From: Viscum album
Lineage: Eukaryota; Streptophyta; Magnoliopsida; Santalales; Viscaceae
Direction: 5' to 3'
DNA length: 64,000 nt
Assembly (NCBI GenBank): GCA_963277665.1
Contig: OY728136.1
Span: forward strand, 809,311,123-809,375,122
Positions 36,216-45,363 of this stretch are shown here, piece after piece; position 1 is the stretch's first letter; every line of letters begins with the position of its first letter. Position numbers and translations under genes: made by a program. The notes below the pieces were generated by a model. It was not told the origin of the DNA. It was given only the letters and a program-made list of their open reading frames with translations, and searched no databases.

Positions 36216-38856
36216 TCTTGAAATGATTTAAAAGTATAATTTTTGTATAAATATGATAAATATATCATTAGTTTTATTCTTTATATGTTTAAATGATGAC
36301 CAATTTTACCACGGTAAATACAACGAATCCATTTTGAAATAATTAACCAAAACATCCTCAAAACATATGATGTGGACTTAAATGATTAAGTATTCAATTA
36401 TATATTTAAAATAATTGATTTTATTATAAGTAATTAAACCTGGAATAATTTATTAAGATATAAAATAATTTATATAATATTATTATATATTATGTAAATT
36501 AGATACATGGGAAATCAGGACTTGAGGTAAGGGAATCTCATTTCACTTTTACTTCCGTGAGATATATACCATATTCACATTTTTTTATTATGTAGTGTAT
36601 ATATACTTAACATTTTCTTATTTTATATTTTTAATCCTATATACTTCATAGTATTTTATGTTTTAATTATAATTATTTCATCTAAGGGTATTTGACATTA
36701 ATGTTACCAAGTATTAAAGTGTTTTCTAAACCAATTTCCTTTCATTTGGTTATAACTCTTATTTATTAACTTTGTTATGATATAATTATGCGTGGATTTA
36801 TATTTAAATTATTTTAATATTTATTTAAACTCTTTTAATGTGTATTTACACTTGTTATGCATAATATCTCCATTTATTAACTCTCAATTCAGTGATGTGA
36901 TCTTTTTAAGGGTTAATCATCCCAAATTCATTTCTTTGGTACATACGTCTATAATATGAACCTATATTCTTTTATAAGTTATTTATACTAACCTTGAAAT
37001 TTTATATCATAAATATATTTATGTTTATGATACTTAAATTTTCATTCAAAGTTATTTTTTCATGGTTCTTATGATTGAATAGTTACTAAAGTGGAAAAGG
37101 ATTTATTCCATAATCTCTTTTATTTCAGAATTATTTATGTTCATGGTTACTTTATAGGAAATCATGTGATATTATGTTATTGAACCAAATTAATTTATTC
37201 TCTAGTTCTTATGATTTGTGGTTAATGTGTATAATTTACATTTCCTCTATTGTTGATTAAATAAATATCAATAATTTCATTTGTAAGTGATACTAATATT
37301 TTATTTTCTTTTAGATTAGGTATTTTTCTCTTCTATGTCCATATTTTCTAAAATTGTCTTAAAAGATGTTATTTGTATAAATAAATGATTTCGTAAATCT
37401 ATTTTAAATGGTCTTTTACCTCCTTTTAAATGTTTTAAAAAGTATATTTCTTAACATTTTCCAAGTGTATCACTTTGACTCATATTACAAAATTCTTAAA
37501 AAGAAAGTTTATTTAACATTTACATCATGAATGGATTTTCCGGCTATCATGACCATAATTTGTTTTAAAAAATAACTTTTAATCTTCAAAGGTTAATTTT
37601 AAATAAAATGATTTCTTTAATTTTTTATAAATTTTTAGGTTTTAAATAAATATTTTCAAAATGTAAAGGATATTTACCTCAATAAATTTTTCATGTGATA
37701 TTTCAAAATAATTTTCCATCTAAGATGATGTCCTTTGATGTTACTCTAAAAAAATTATTTTCTTCTAAAATTTTTTTAATGATATTTCCATTCATCAATT
37801 TTAATAATCCTTGATGTTAATTATTCTCCACAATGATTTATTGAAATGATACCATCCTTATTATTTCTCTAGATAGATAATGATTATTTCAAGAAATTTT
37901 CACGGAACCCATTTTTTCATGGATTAAGGAATTAATCAAAGGAATAATGATTGTTTCTTTGATTTTTATGATGAAATTCAATCTCTATGTACTTTATTGA
38001 TGTGGAGGTTATTGGGAATTTTTTAAGAAGGGTTAATCCTTATTATAGCTCACGAGTGAGCTTGATATAACTTATAATATGGGTGTGATCATACAACACT
38101 CTAATGTATTGGGTATAGAAGTTTACCGTATTTTTATTCTATTTATAAGGGTTATTTAATTGTTTTGTAAGGGTTCTATAAATATAATGTTACAAGATTC
38201 CAAAATATTTTTTTATGCTTACTATGGGTTTAAGGTGATTACTTTGATCAAGATTTAAATCTCATGGCTCATGATTATTAATTCTTATGACACTTACCTT
38301 TGTTAAATCCTTATTCTATGTTTTATCTTTGATAATCCAGGTACTTCTGGGTATGATTTATCATATGTTATACTCATGAACTTTGAATATTTCATCATAT
38401 ACTTACGATCTTATTATGATCAATGTGTACATTCAATTTTTAATAATTATGTTTAACATTATTGAGAATTTTAGGTCACCCTTCTAATATTCCCTTTTCC
38501 TCGGGTTATGAAGAATGATGTTAAATGATTTGTGTCTAGAAATGTTTCTAATGTGAAGAATTTTTTGGGGGATATTGAAGACATAATATGGAATATGAAA
38601 ATATTTATATAGTAGGAGATGATGTTTATCTTTATAAAATATTTTTTTAAGAATCCAAGTTGTTAAGAGTTGTTTCTAATTATATAAAAATATAAACTTA
38701 AAAGGTTATTGAGTATGTAAGTGATCCAATATTTACATTTCATGTCGTAAGTATTGGATAGTGAAAATTAGGCCTAATTCATCATTATCAAATCCAAAAA
38801 CATAAATGTTTTATTTTTAGCACAAGATCTAGGAGTGAGGGTTTAGTTATATTATA

Positions 38857-39713
38857 TTAAATTTTTATAAGTGGTAGAATTTAATTTTAATTAATCATAG
38901 AAACTACAATGAAAACCAATTTTTGAAAAATGAATATTTAATAATAGAAATTAATTTACTTTTATTCCTTGCCTTGTAAAAACCATAAAATGTATGTTAA
39001 AAAATTATATTTAATATATAATCCATAAATTATATTAAAACCATTAAAAATAGCTATTGAGTTAATTTATTAATATAAAAACACATTGCACACATAAAAA
39101 TATTTTTTTAGAAAAATTTGTTTTTAAGCCTACAAAATAACTTATACTAAAAATATATATAATGGAATTTACATTATAATTGATTATAAATTTATAATTA
39201 AAGGATATTTATGTTACTTTATGTTAAAATTAAAAACATAATAATAATTTTACTTCAAAATAAATAATTTTTTTTTAAAAAAATAGCATTTTCACTATTC
39301 ACTAAAAAATAAATCTTTTAGAAAAAATCCTAAAAATTCACTCTAAGAAAATATTTACATGATGGTTTTAAAAATTATATTCATTTTCTCAAATAAATTT
39401 TATAAAGATGATATAAACTAATTATAAATTTTATGTGTAAAAATTCAATAAAACACATTTATGAAGAAAAAAATTGAAGCATAAAATGACATTAATAAAA
39501 ATTGAGTACTTATTTATTATATGTTTATAAATACATTTACATTAATAAAAAAATTTATACATGTTTTTTATAAATTTTCTATTACTACTAATACCTACCA
39601 ATTTAATGATAATGTTATAGGGATTTTCTATATCACGAATCATATAGACTTGGGGTTGCATGTAAGGTAAGATATTGAATACTTAAAGTTTTATTTCAAA
39701 TGAAATATATATA
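38857..39713 (-). mobile_element. LTR of family A (LTR2), right piece
   Basis: Resumes the LTR cut at 27736 and matches the end of LTR1 (4750-5097 and 20175-20671). It ends GGGTTGTTATA, followed by TTCTACCCAC, which on the minus strand is the purine tract of INT2. Confidence 0.7.
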
Positions 39714-39961
39714 AATTATTGGGTTGTTATATTCTACCCACATTAATATTAATTTTAATCTAAAAATTATTTCACTCTAGTATATAAAAATGAGGATGTA
39801 TCTACTTCATCGCATCCTCAGGTTCCCATGTATCTTCCCTGTATTTTTTATTCCTTCAAATAACTTTAACCAGGTTGGTAGTCTTGTTCTATAGAACTTT
39901 ATCCATATGATACAATATTTATACTAACTATTCTTCATATTAAAGATCATACTCCAATGTT
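39714..39961 (-). pseudogene. Chromovirus A interior INT2, C-terminal end of pol
   Basis: Homologous to the start of INT1 (20672-20895). Element B interrupts it at 39961, and the next INT2 base is 60700, as seen by matching CAATGTTATAATCTC in INT1 to the two flanks. Confidence 0.65.
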
Positions 39962-40227
39962 TGTAAAACCTTATCCTTTTCTGGAGATGTCTTGAGCTTA
40001 TTATAGGTACACTTTTTCCTAATGATGAGTACTTTTTGGGGGGTTTTAATTTTGGGTGTGTTTGGGTGAAAATTTAAGAAAATAGAAGAAAGAGGAAAGT
40101 TCATGGTTGGCACACAGTTTTCACTAACCGTACTCCCTATCCTAGAAAACCATGTAACCCTATACAGAGACAGTTTGCGCAACCGATGCATATTTTTTTA
40201 AATTGTGAACCCTAAAAGGATAAACTA

Positions 40228-40249
40228 TGCACCCCCTATAAGAGGTGCA
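40228..40249 (+). promoter_or_regulatory. TATA box inside an inverted repeat, B 5' LTR
   Basis: TGCACC and GGTGCA flank CCCTATAAGA. The 3' LTR copy (TATAAG at 58483-58488) keeps the same layout with one change. Likely LTR promoter. Confidence 0.5.
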
Positions 40250-40829
40250 CAGTTAAGTTGGACGGTTTGAAAAATTCTGTGTCTCTACATAGATAATTGT
40301 GTGTGGGTTTTTAATTTGCCTTAGAATTTGTTTTAAATTTTCCTGAGCATCCATTTTAACCCATATTCGTCCCATTCTTGATCTTAACCTCTCTTTTATG
40401 ATTTTGGAGGCTCCTAGAGAGATTCTATGCCTTCCTAACATCTGTTTTTGGTGAATTAAAGGGCAGATTGAAGATATGTGCCTCCATGAGTATTTGATTT
40501 CTTCCCATTTAAATCTATCTCTCTCTCTTCTACTCCACTCCATAGATAAAATTGATATTTTTATCCATTTTTGGTTCTATATATATATTTTTTAGAACTA
40601 GTTTTGATATATATTGATTCTTTTAAATCTTGGATCTAAGAATTGAATCAAGATCATGTTTTTTTTTGTGGGTTTGACCTATCTATTTCAAATTGGGAAT
40701 TTCCATTGGGCGATCCCTCATCAACTAATTGAGTTAGGTGGTCTATTATTCATATCCCAAAGTCTTTATTTCAATTATTTGTATGTAATTGTATAATTTA
40801 TATTAGATGATTTTCAAATGAGTTTTTGA

Positions 40830-41375
40830 TTGAATTAATTAATTTTTTAAATTAATTAATTGAGGGAATTATGAATTTGTAAATTTTGGGATTTTTAATT
40901 AGAATAATTAATTGTTTAATTAATTCTAGAGTTCTTGAGATTGCTAAATTTTATTAATTAGTTATTTAATTAATTAATGGGAATGGTTAGGATGATGAAA
41001 TTGAATGATTTGGAACAGTTAATTATTGAATTAATTATTATTGTATTGAAGGTGTATAATTGGAATAATTAATTATTGAATTAATTATTAGAGATTGTTG
41101 TGATTATGAAATTAATTTAGTTTATTAATTAATTATTTAATTAATTAATATGATTGGAGTGATTAATTAATAATTTAATTAATTAATAGGTTTGAGATGA
41201 TTAATTAATTGTTGAATTTATTAATAGAGTTGACATGAATAATTAATTTTTTAATTAATTATTAAGGTTGAGATGGTTAATTAATTATTGAATTAATTAA
41301 TAGGATTGAAATGATTAATTAATTATTTAATTAATTAATGGAATTGATGAGGTTAATTAATTTTTGAATTAACAC
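40830..41375 (+). repeat. Tandem palindromic AT-rich repeat in B 5' LTR
   Basis: Units of about 38-39 bp, each with a palindrome of the form TTAATTAATT-nnn-AATTAATTAA followed by a GGTTGAGATGA-like spacer. The same array is at 59070-59585. Confidence 0.8.
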
Positions 41376-41790
41376 ATGGAGAAATAATGAATAGTAATGA
41401 TGGAATTCATATTTGAATTGAAATGGTGAATGGAAATAATGAAATTCAAATGTGAAGAGAAATTATTAATGGTAATAATGGAATTCATAAGTGAATTAAA
41501 ATAGTAAATGGTAACAATTGCATTAATATGTGAATTGGAATAGTTAGTGGTAATAGTGGATTTCATATGTGAATTGAAATGTTGAATGGTAATAAAAGAA
41601 TTTATATATGAATTGAAATGATGAATGGAAAAAATGGAATTAATATGTGAAAATAAATGGTGAATGGTATCAATGGAATTCATGTGTGAATTGGAATGAT
41701 GAATGATAATAATGGAATTCATGTGTGAATTAAAATGATGAATGGTAACAAAGGCATTCATATGTGAATTGAGATAAAGAATGGTAAAAA
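41376..41790 (+). repeat. 39-bp tandem repeat in B 5' LTR
   Basis: About ten diverged units built on GAATTCATATGTGAATTGAA followed by ATGGTGAATGGTAACAATG. The 39-bp period keeps frame, which creates the long spurious minus-strand ORF (41369-41761). Confidence 0.85.
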
Positions 41791-42492
41791 TTGAATTCTA
41801 AAATATTTCATATCTCATGGATAGTTCAAAATCTAGCATGGACCGAAGCAGGTATTGAGAGTTCGAGTGTCCTCAGGAACCCAGGTGTTATGTGGTTAAA
41901 TAAAGAGGAACTTAAAAACTGTAAACTATTTAATTTATGAATTTTATTTATTATTTATGCAAATATATACATTATTTGATTAGATATTGTTTCTAACATC
42001 GTTGGTGGTGGCCTAATGATTCTTACTCACACCCTACTCAGGTTATCTGATTGGTAACAGAATAGATTTCATGGTTATAGAATAGGATAAGGGAAAAACC
42101 TTGTGTTAGATGGCTGATTCTAGATGGGGTATGGACGGGGGAACCATATGTGGTTCAGAACCTACTTGGGGTTTTTTAGTGTCTTTAATTTTGGGTTTTC
42201 ATTATGACACTTGGAATATACATTGAAATGAAATATCTATTATTCAATTTTGATATTGTATTTCTTGTTCTGGTCATCTTTTGACATTATTATTAATCTG
42301 GTTATGGTTATAACATTGGTTTTTTTTCATTGGTGTATTACTCTGATAAAGAGGGTATAATCTTTCCATTATTGATAATAGACCCTTGCTTATAGTCGGT
42401 AGCCTATGGAATATACAAAGGCATGCTTGATTCCATATAGTGAACTGAATTGGGGCACCAGTGTGTGGTACTCTGGTCAGGATGTTTAAAAC

Positions 42493-42504
42493 TGGTATCA
42501 TAGG
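42493..42504 (+). other. Primer-binding site of B
   Basis: TGGTATCATAGG, two or three bases after the LTR end; a slightly mutated initiator tRNA-Met site. Confidence 0.75.
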
Positions 42505-43300
42505 CGGTTTTCTTTTCATTTTTTTAATATTTAGGAAAGGTAGAAAAAAGACTAGGAAGATTCGGGACTCATTTTTGATCTCAGACATGGGAGTATCTAA
42601 CTCGTGTACAGGGGAAAACCCAAGTAACCAAGGTGGGATTGTTTTTATTGGTCATTAGTATTACAGTTGAATATTATTTGATCTTGGGTGATGCACTTTT
42701 TGTGTGATATGATTATTGTTTCAAGGATATGTTGATACTTGAATCATGGCCTGGTATGGAATAAGAGTTGAGTTTTCTTGAATCATACTAGGCACTCATG
42801 ATTATTTTGTGACATTCATCATTTTAGACACACACAGGAAAATGGGTTTTGGATAAGTTTTTGAACTTGGAATACTTTTCCTTTCTTGTTAATTTGAAAT
42901 AAAAATGTTCCTACTATGAAATAGAAAATTTTAAAATGATACAAGATGAGAATAAATAGGTGTATAATGAGAAAAATAGCTATGAGAATGAGTTTACCCT
43001 TTTTAAACCATGACTTAGGTGTAGGATGTTTAAGGTTAGTGATAGTGTCTCAGTTTTTGACCGTGTGGCGGGGTTTGGGGGAAAAGAATTATTTTTCCTT
43101 GTCGTGTTTTCCTCTTATGTAAATGTGATAAAGTGGTGTTATGTTTTCTAAGAAATTTGTTTTTTATTGTAGATATATTTTTCCATGATTATGATTTTTG
43201 AGATTATGATAGGAGTATATATATTGAGATAATCTACCAATAGTGAAACCCAAGGCAACGATAGTGTCGGGTGAGGAATCAGGGGAGAATTTCTGAGTAA
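42505..43300 (+). other. Untranslated leader of B
   Basis: Interior sequence between primer site and the first recognisable gag codons. No ORF of note. Confidence 0.45.
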
Positions 43301-43344
43301 ACTTTTCTCACTTCATTCAATTCATGTAAAGATACCTGGAGTGG

Positions 43345-43464
43345 GTTGTGAAGAGAATTTCTAACTTGACACAAGATTTTCAATTACAAAACCCTTTTAC
43401 TTTTACTATAGAGGGGGGACCTAAGGGATATGAGTAATGTTGAGTCAATAAGGTTTCCCTTATG
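43345..43464 (+). pseudogene. Gag of B, N-terminal fragment
   Basis: One frame reads NLTQDFQLQNPFTF then GGPKGYE, aligning with the gag of D at 9760-9830 (ELTREF..., LTF..., SGPH). The continuation of this gag is at about 53860, so the copia element sits between. Confidence 0.5.
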
Positions 43465-43513
43465 ACTTTTCCATTCCTTCTTGTTTTGAAAATCACAAAC
43501 ACCTTATCTTTAA

Positions 43514-43608
43514 GGAAAATTGCTTTTATAAGGAAAAATGCTTTCTTAAGGAAAATTGCTTTTATAAGGAAAAATGCTTTCTTAAGGAAAATCGCTTTTA
43601 TAAGAAAA
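43514..43608 (+). repeat. 36-bp tandem repeat in C LTR
   Basis: About 2.6 copies of a 36-bp unit made of two related 18-bp halves, AAGGAAAATTGCTTTTAT and AAGGAAAAATGCTTTCTT. Confidence 0.9.
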
Positions 43609-43738
43609 ATTTATCCTTATCATATTTTCATTATTTTTCTTAAGTATGAAATTCGGATTCACTTTCTCGGAATCATTAAAACTGATAAAAAGCATTCTGT
43701 TTTAAGATTCGGTTCTGGACAAGAACTATAAGGAAGTT

Positions 43739-44090
43739 TCATTCCGAATTCCGGATATGAATTCTGACTAAGTTCTATTCCAGATTCAGGATACGAATTC
43801 TGATGATGAATTCTCATTACGAATTCTAATGAAGAAATCTCATTCCGAATTCTCATTACGAATTCTGTTGACGAATTCTCATTACGAATTCTAATGAAGA
43901 AATCTCATTCCGAATTCTCATTACGAATTCTAATGAAGAAATCTCATTCCGAATTCTCATTACGAATTCTGATAAAGAATTCTCATTACGAATTCTGATG
44001 ACGAATTCTCATTACGATTTTTGATGATGAATTCCTATTCCGAATTCCTACTCCGAATTCTCATTCCGAATTCTCCTATTAAATAGAATC
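43739..44090 (+). repeat. GAATTC-rich tandem array in C LTR
   Basis: Repeated GAATTCTCATTACGAATTCT and GAAGAAATCTCATTCC units in 18- to 39-bp combinations, giving many GAATTC sites upstream of the promoter. Possible U3 enhancer array. Confidence 0.85.
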
Positions 44091-44175
44091 TGATTATCAT
44101 TGTTTTATACACTCTGAATTTATTCACTCCGAACCTTCACTCCGAAATTTCTATTCCGAACCTTTATGTTAAAGT

Positions 44176-44270
44176 TTAAAACGATGTCGTACATTCTGTT
44201 ACACTTACTTTGTTATAAAACGATGTCGTCCATTTTGTTATAAACTAACCGTTGTCTAAGTGACACGTGT
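44176..44270 (+). promoter_or_regulatory. Upstream elements of the C LTR promoter
   Basis: AAAACGATGTCGT occurs twice (44178 and 44217), then AACCGTTG (a MYB-core-like site, about 44248), then the palindromic G-box ACACGTGT (44263-44270). The G-box lies about 60 bp before the TATA box. Binding factors are inferred from motif type only. Confidence 0.5.
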
Positions 44271-44327
44271 ACAGGTCCCTCCGAACTTTAATGAAAATAT
44301 GACCATTGGAGAGGAGCCGACCTTACC

Positions 44328-44336
44328 TATAAATAG
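44328..44336 (+). promoter_or_regulatory. TATA box of C LTR
   Basis: TATAAATAG in a GC-richer context; predicted start of transcription about 30 bp downstream (near 44360). Confidence 0.75.
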
Positions 44337-44477
44337 GAGCTCATTTGAAAAAGCTCGAAACGGATGGATGAACAATTTGGACTTTGTGCATACATGCTGT
44401 TGAAGTGATTTCTAGAGAGAGAGTCTCTTATTAACTCTCAAAGCTTCGTGCGACTCCGAATGTTGGTGATTACATTC

Positions 44478-44700
44478 GAGGGCTTCCGGGGATAGGAAGA
44501 CAGAGGTGCCAATTACCTTAAAGATCGAGGGCTTTCTTTCTGAGAAAGACAGAGGTTGCTGACTACCTTAAAGATCGAGGACTTCCTTGCTGAGGAAGAC
44601 AGAGGTTGCCAACTACCTTGAAGTTGAGGGCTTGCGGGGATAGCAAGACAGAGACACCGATCTTCGTATCGAGGGCTTACCCTGGTGTGGGTAAGACAGA
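44478..44700 (+). other. Five tandem RNA hairpins in C leader
   Basis: Units start 45-50 nt apart, each GAGGGCTT...AAGACAG. Stems: CTTCC/GGAAG (44483-44499), CTTTC/GAAAG (44532-44548), CTTCC/GGAAG (44582-44598), CTTGC/GCAAG (44631-44647), CTTAC/GTAAG (44676-44695). Loops are GGGGATA in units 1 and 4 and TTTCTGA or TTGCTGA in units 2 and 3. Unit 5 extends to a 7-bp stem with loop TGGTGT. Units 1-3 also contain AGGT...ACCT, a possible second small stem. The array is downstream of TATA and so within the genomic RNA leader. Confidence 0.85.
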
Positions 44701-44830
44701 CTTGCTTGAAAGTATAAATCAAGGGACCTTTATCCAAGGTTGTTGGATACCCTTCTCTTTGGGTTAAAAGACTATTATCTTGTTACTAGTAGTATTACTA
44801 CTTGTTTTATTCCGCTGTAATTTGTATCTT

Positions 44831-44860
44831 AAGGAAAGTATAACTTTCTTATACTTCCTT
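44831..44860 (+). other. Long hairpin in C LTR (R/U5)
   Basis: AAGGAAAGTATAA pairs with TTATACTTCCTT over 12 bp with one bulged A; the loop is CTTTC. It could mark an RNA processing or polyadenylation region; unproven. Confidence 0.6.
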
Positions 44861-45168
44861 ACTTACTCTGATTTGTTTAGATTCTATACGCTTTAAGGTA
44901 GAATCTTATATTGTAACTTTTGTTAAGTTTCAATTTCCGGAACCATATTTCCGGAACCTACTTTTGGAATTTCTTTCCAAGTTCAGTTCGGTGTTAGAGG
45001 TGTTGTGAATTTACTTAGTTTAACTTTGTTAAACTTAGCCCATTCCTTTTCTTAAGGAAACTATAGTTTCTTAACTAACTTTAAAGGTTCCAAAGGAATT
45101 TTTAAAGTATACAATTCACCCCCCCTCTTGTATATTGAGCATCTCATATTATATTTCGATCCTACAAT

Positions 45169-45226
45169 TGGTATCAGAGGTTGGAAACCTCTTACTCTAT
45201 ACCATTCTTACATTTGGTATCAGAGC
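45169..45226 (+). other. Duplicated primer-binding site of C
   Basis: TGGTATCAGAGG (45169-45180) directly after the LTR end, and an exact TGGTATCAGAGC (45215-45226) 46 bp later. Each is preceded by a similar CTACAATT or CTTACATT stretch, so the LTR/primer junction has been tandemly duplicated. GAGGTT and AACCTC next to the first site form a small hairpin. Confidence 0.8.
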
Positions 45227-45363
45227 CAAGGTTACTGAAATACTTGTACTCACATACAAGTTTTTCTTGCTCAATTTTTTCATTCCGAACTTTTTCTCAT
45301 TCCGAACTTTTTGATTACTAATCTTTTGCTATTAACAAGTTTGTTTCCAAGTTATTTTCAAGT

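Larger units (their letters stand above)
27737..38856 (+). mobile_element. LARD-like element E: long LTRs, minimal interior
   Basis: Two direct repeats of about 5.0 kb (27737-32748) and 4.85 kb (34010-38856) flank only about 1.26 kb. A primer site at 32750-32761 follows the first repeat. The LTR sequence is the same family as A, but E sits in the opposite orientation inside A LTR2. The flanks (TTCAA at 27732-27736, TTAAA at 38857-38861) could be a diverged 5-bp target duplication. No gag or pol is recognisable in the interior, so it would depend on proteins from other elements. Confidence 0.75.
34010..38856 (+). repeat. 3' LTR of element E
   Basis: Starts TGCAACACCCATAAAG and is collinear with the 5' LTR. 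It keeps four hairpin modules where the 5' copy has three. The right boundary is set by resumption of A LTR2 sequence and is uncertain by a few bases. Confidence 0.75.
39962..42489 (+). repeat. 5' LTR of element B
   Basis: 2528 bp, collinear with the 2495-bp 3' LTR. It has a TATA box within an inverted repeat (40228-40249) and about 0.95 kb of 39-bp tandem units (40830-41790). ORFs seen in it, including a 130-codon one on the minus strand, are translations of the tandem repeat and not genes. Confidence 0.9.
43500..45166 (+). repeat. LTR of copia element C (start approximate)
   Basis: Ends GATCCTACA directly before a tRNA-Met primer site. U3 contains tandem arrays (43514-43605 and 43739-44090), a duplicated ACGATGTCGT motif, a G-box and a TATA box (44328). 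The transcribed part carries the hairpin array. A canonical TG start with inverted ends could not be identified, so the left edge is a best estimate. Confidence 0.65.

Noticed and set aside
41369..41761. 130-codon minus-strand ORF with a periodic His/Asn/Ser protein
   Set aside because: It is the translation of the 39-bp (13-codon) tandem repeat in the B LTR; the 3' LTR gives the same kind of ORF at 59723-60037. No start context or conservation argues for a gene.
43020..43027. TGTAGGAT as start of the copia LTR, inverted match to ATCCTACA at 45159-45166
   Set aside because: Gypsy B gag can be followed to at least 43440, so the copia LTR cannot begin at 43020; the match is probably chance.
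43739..44090. CRISPR-like repeat array
   Set aside because: No unique spacers of constant size; units merge into each other, and the context is a plant LTR.
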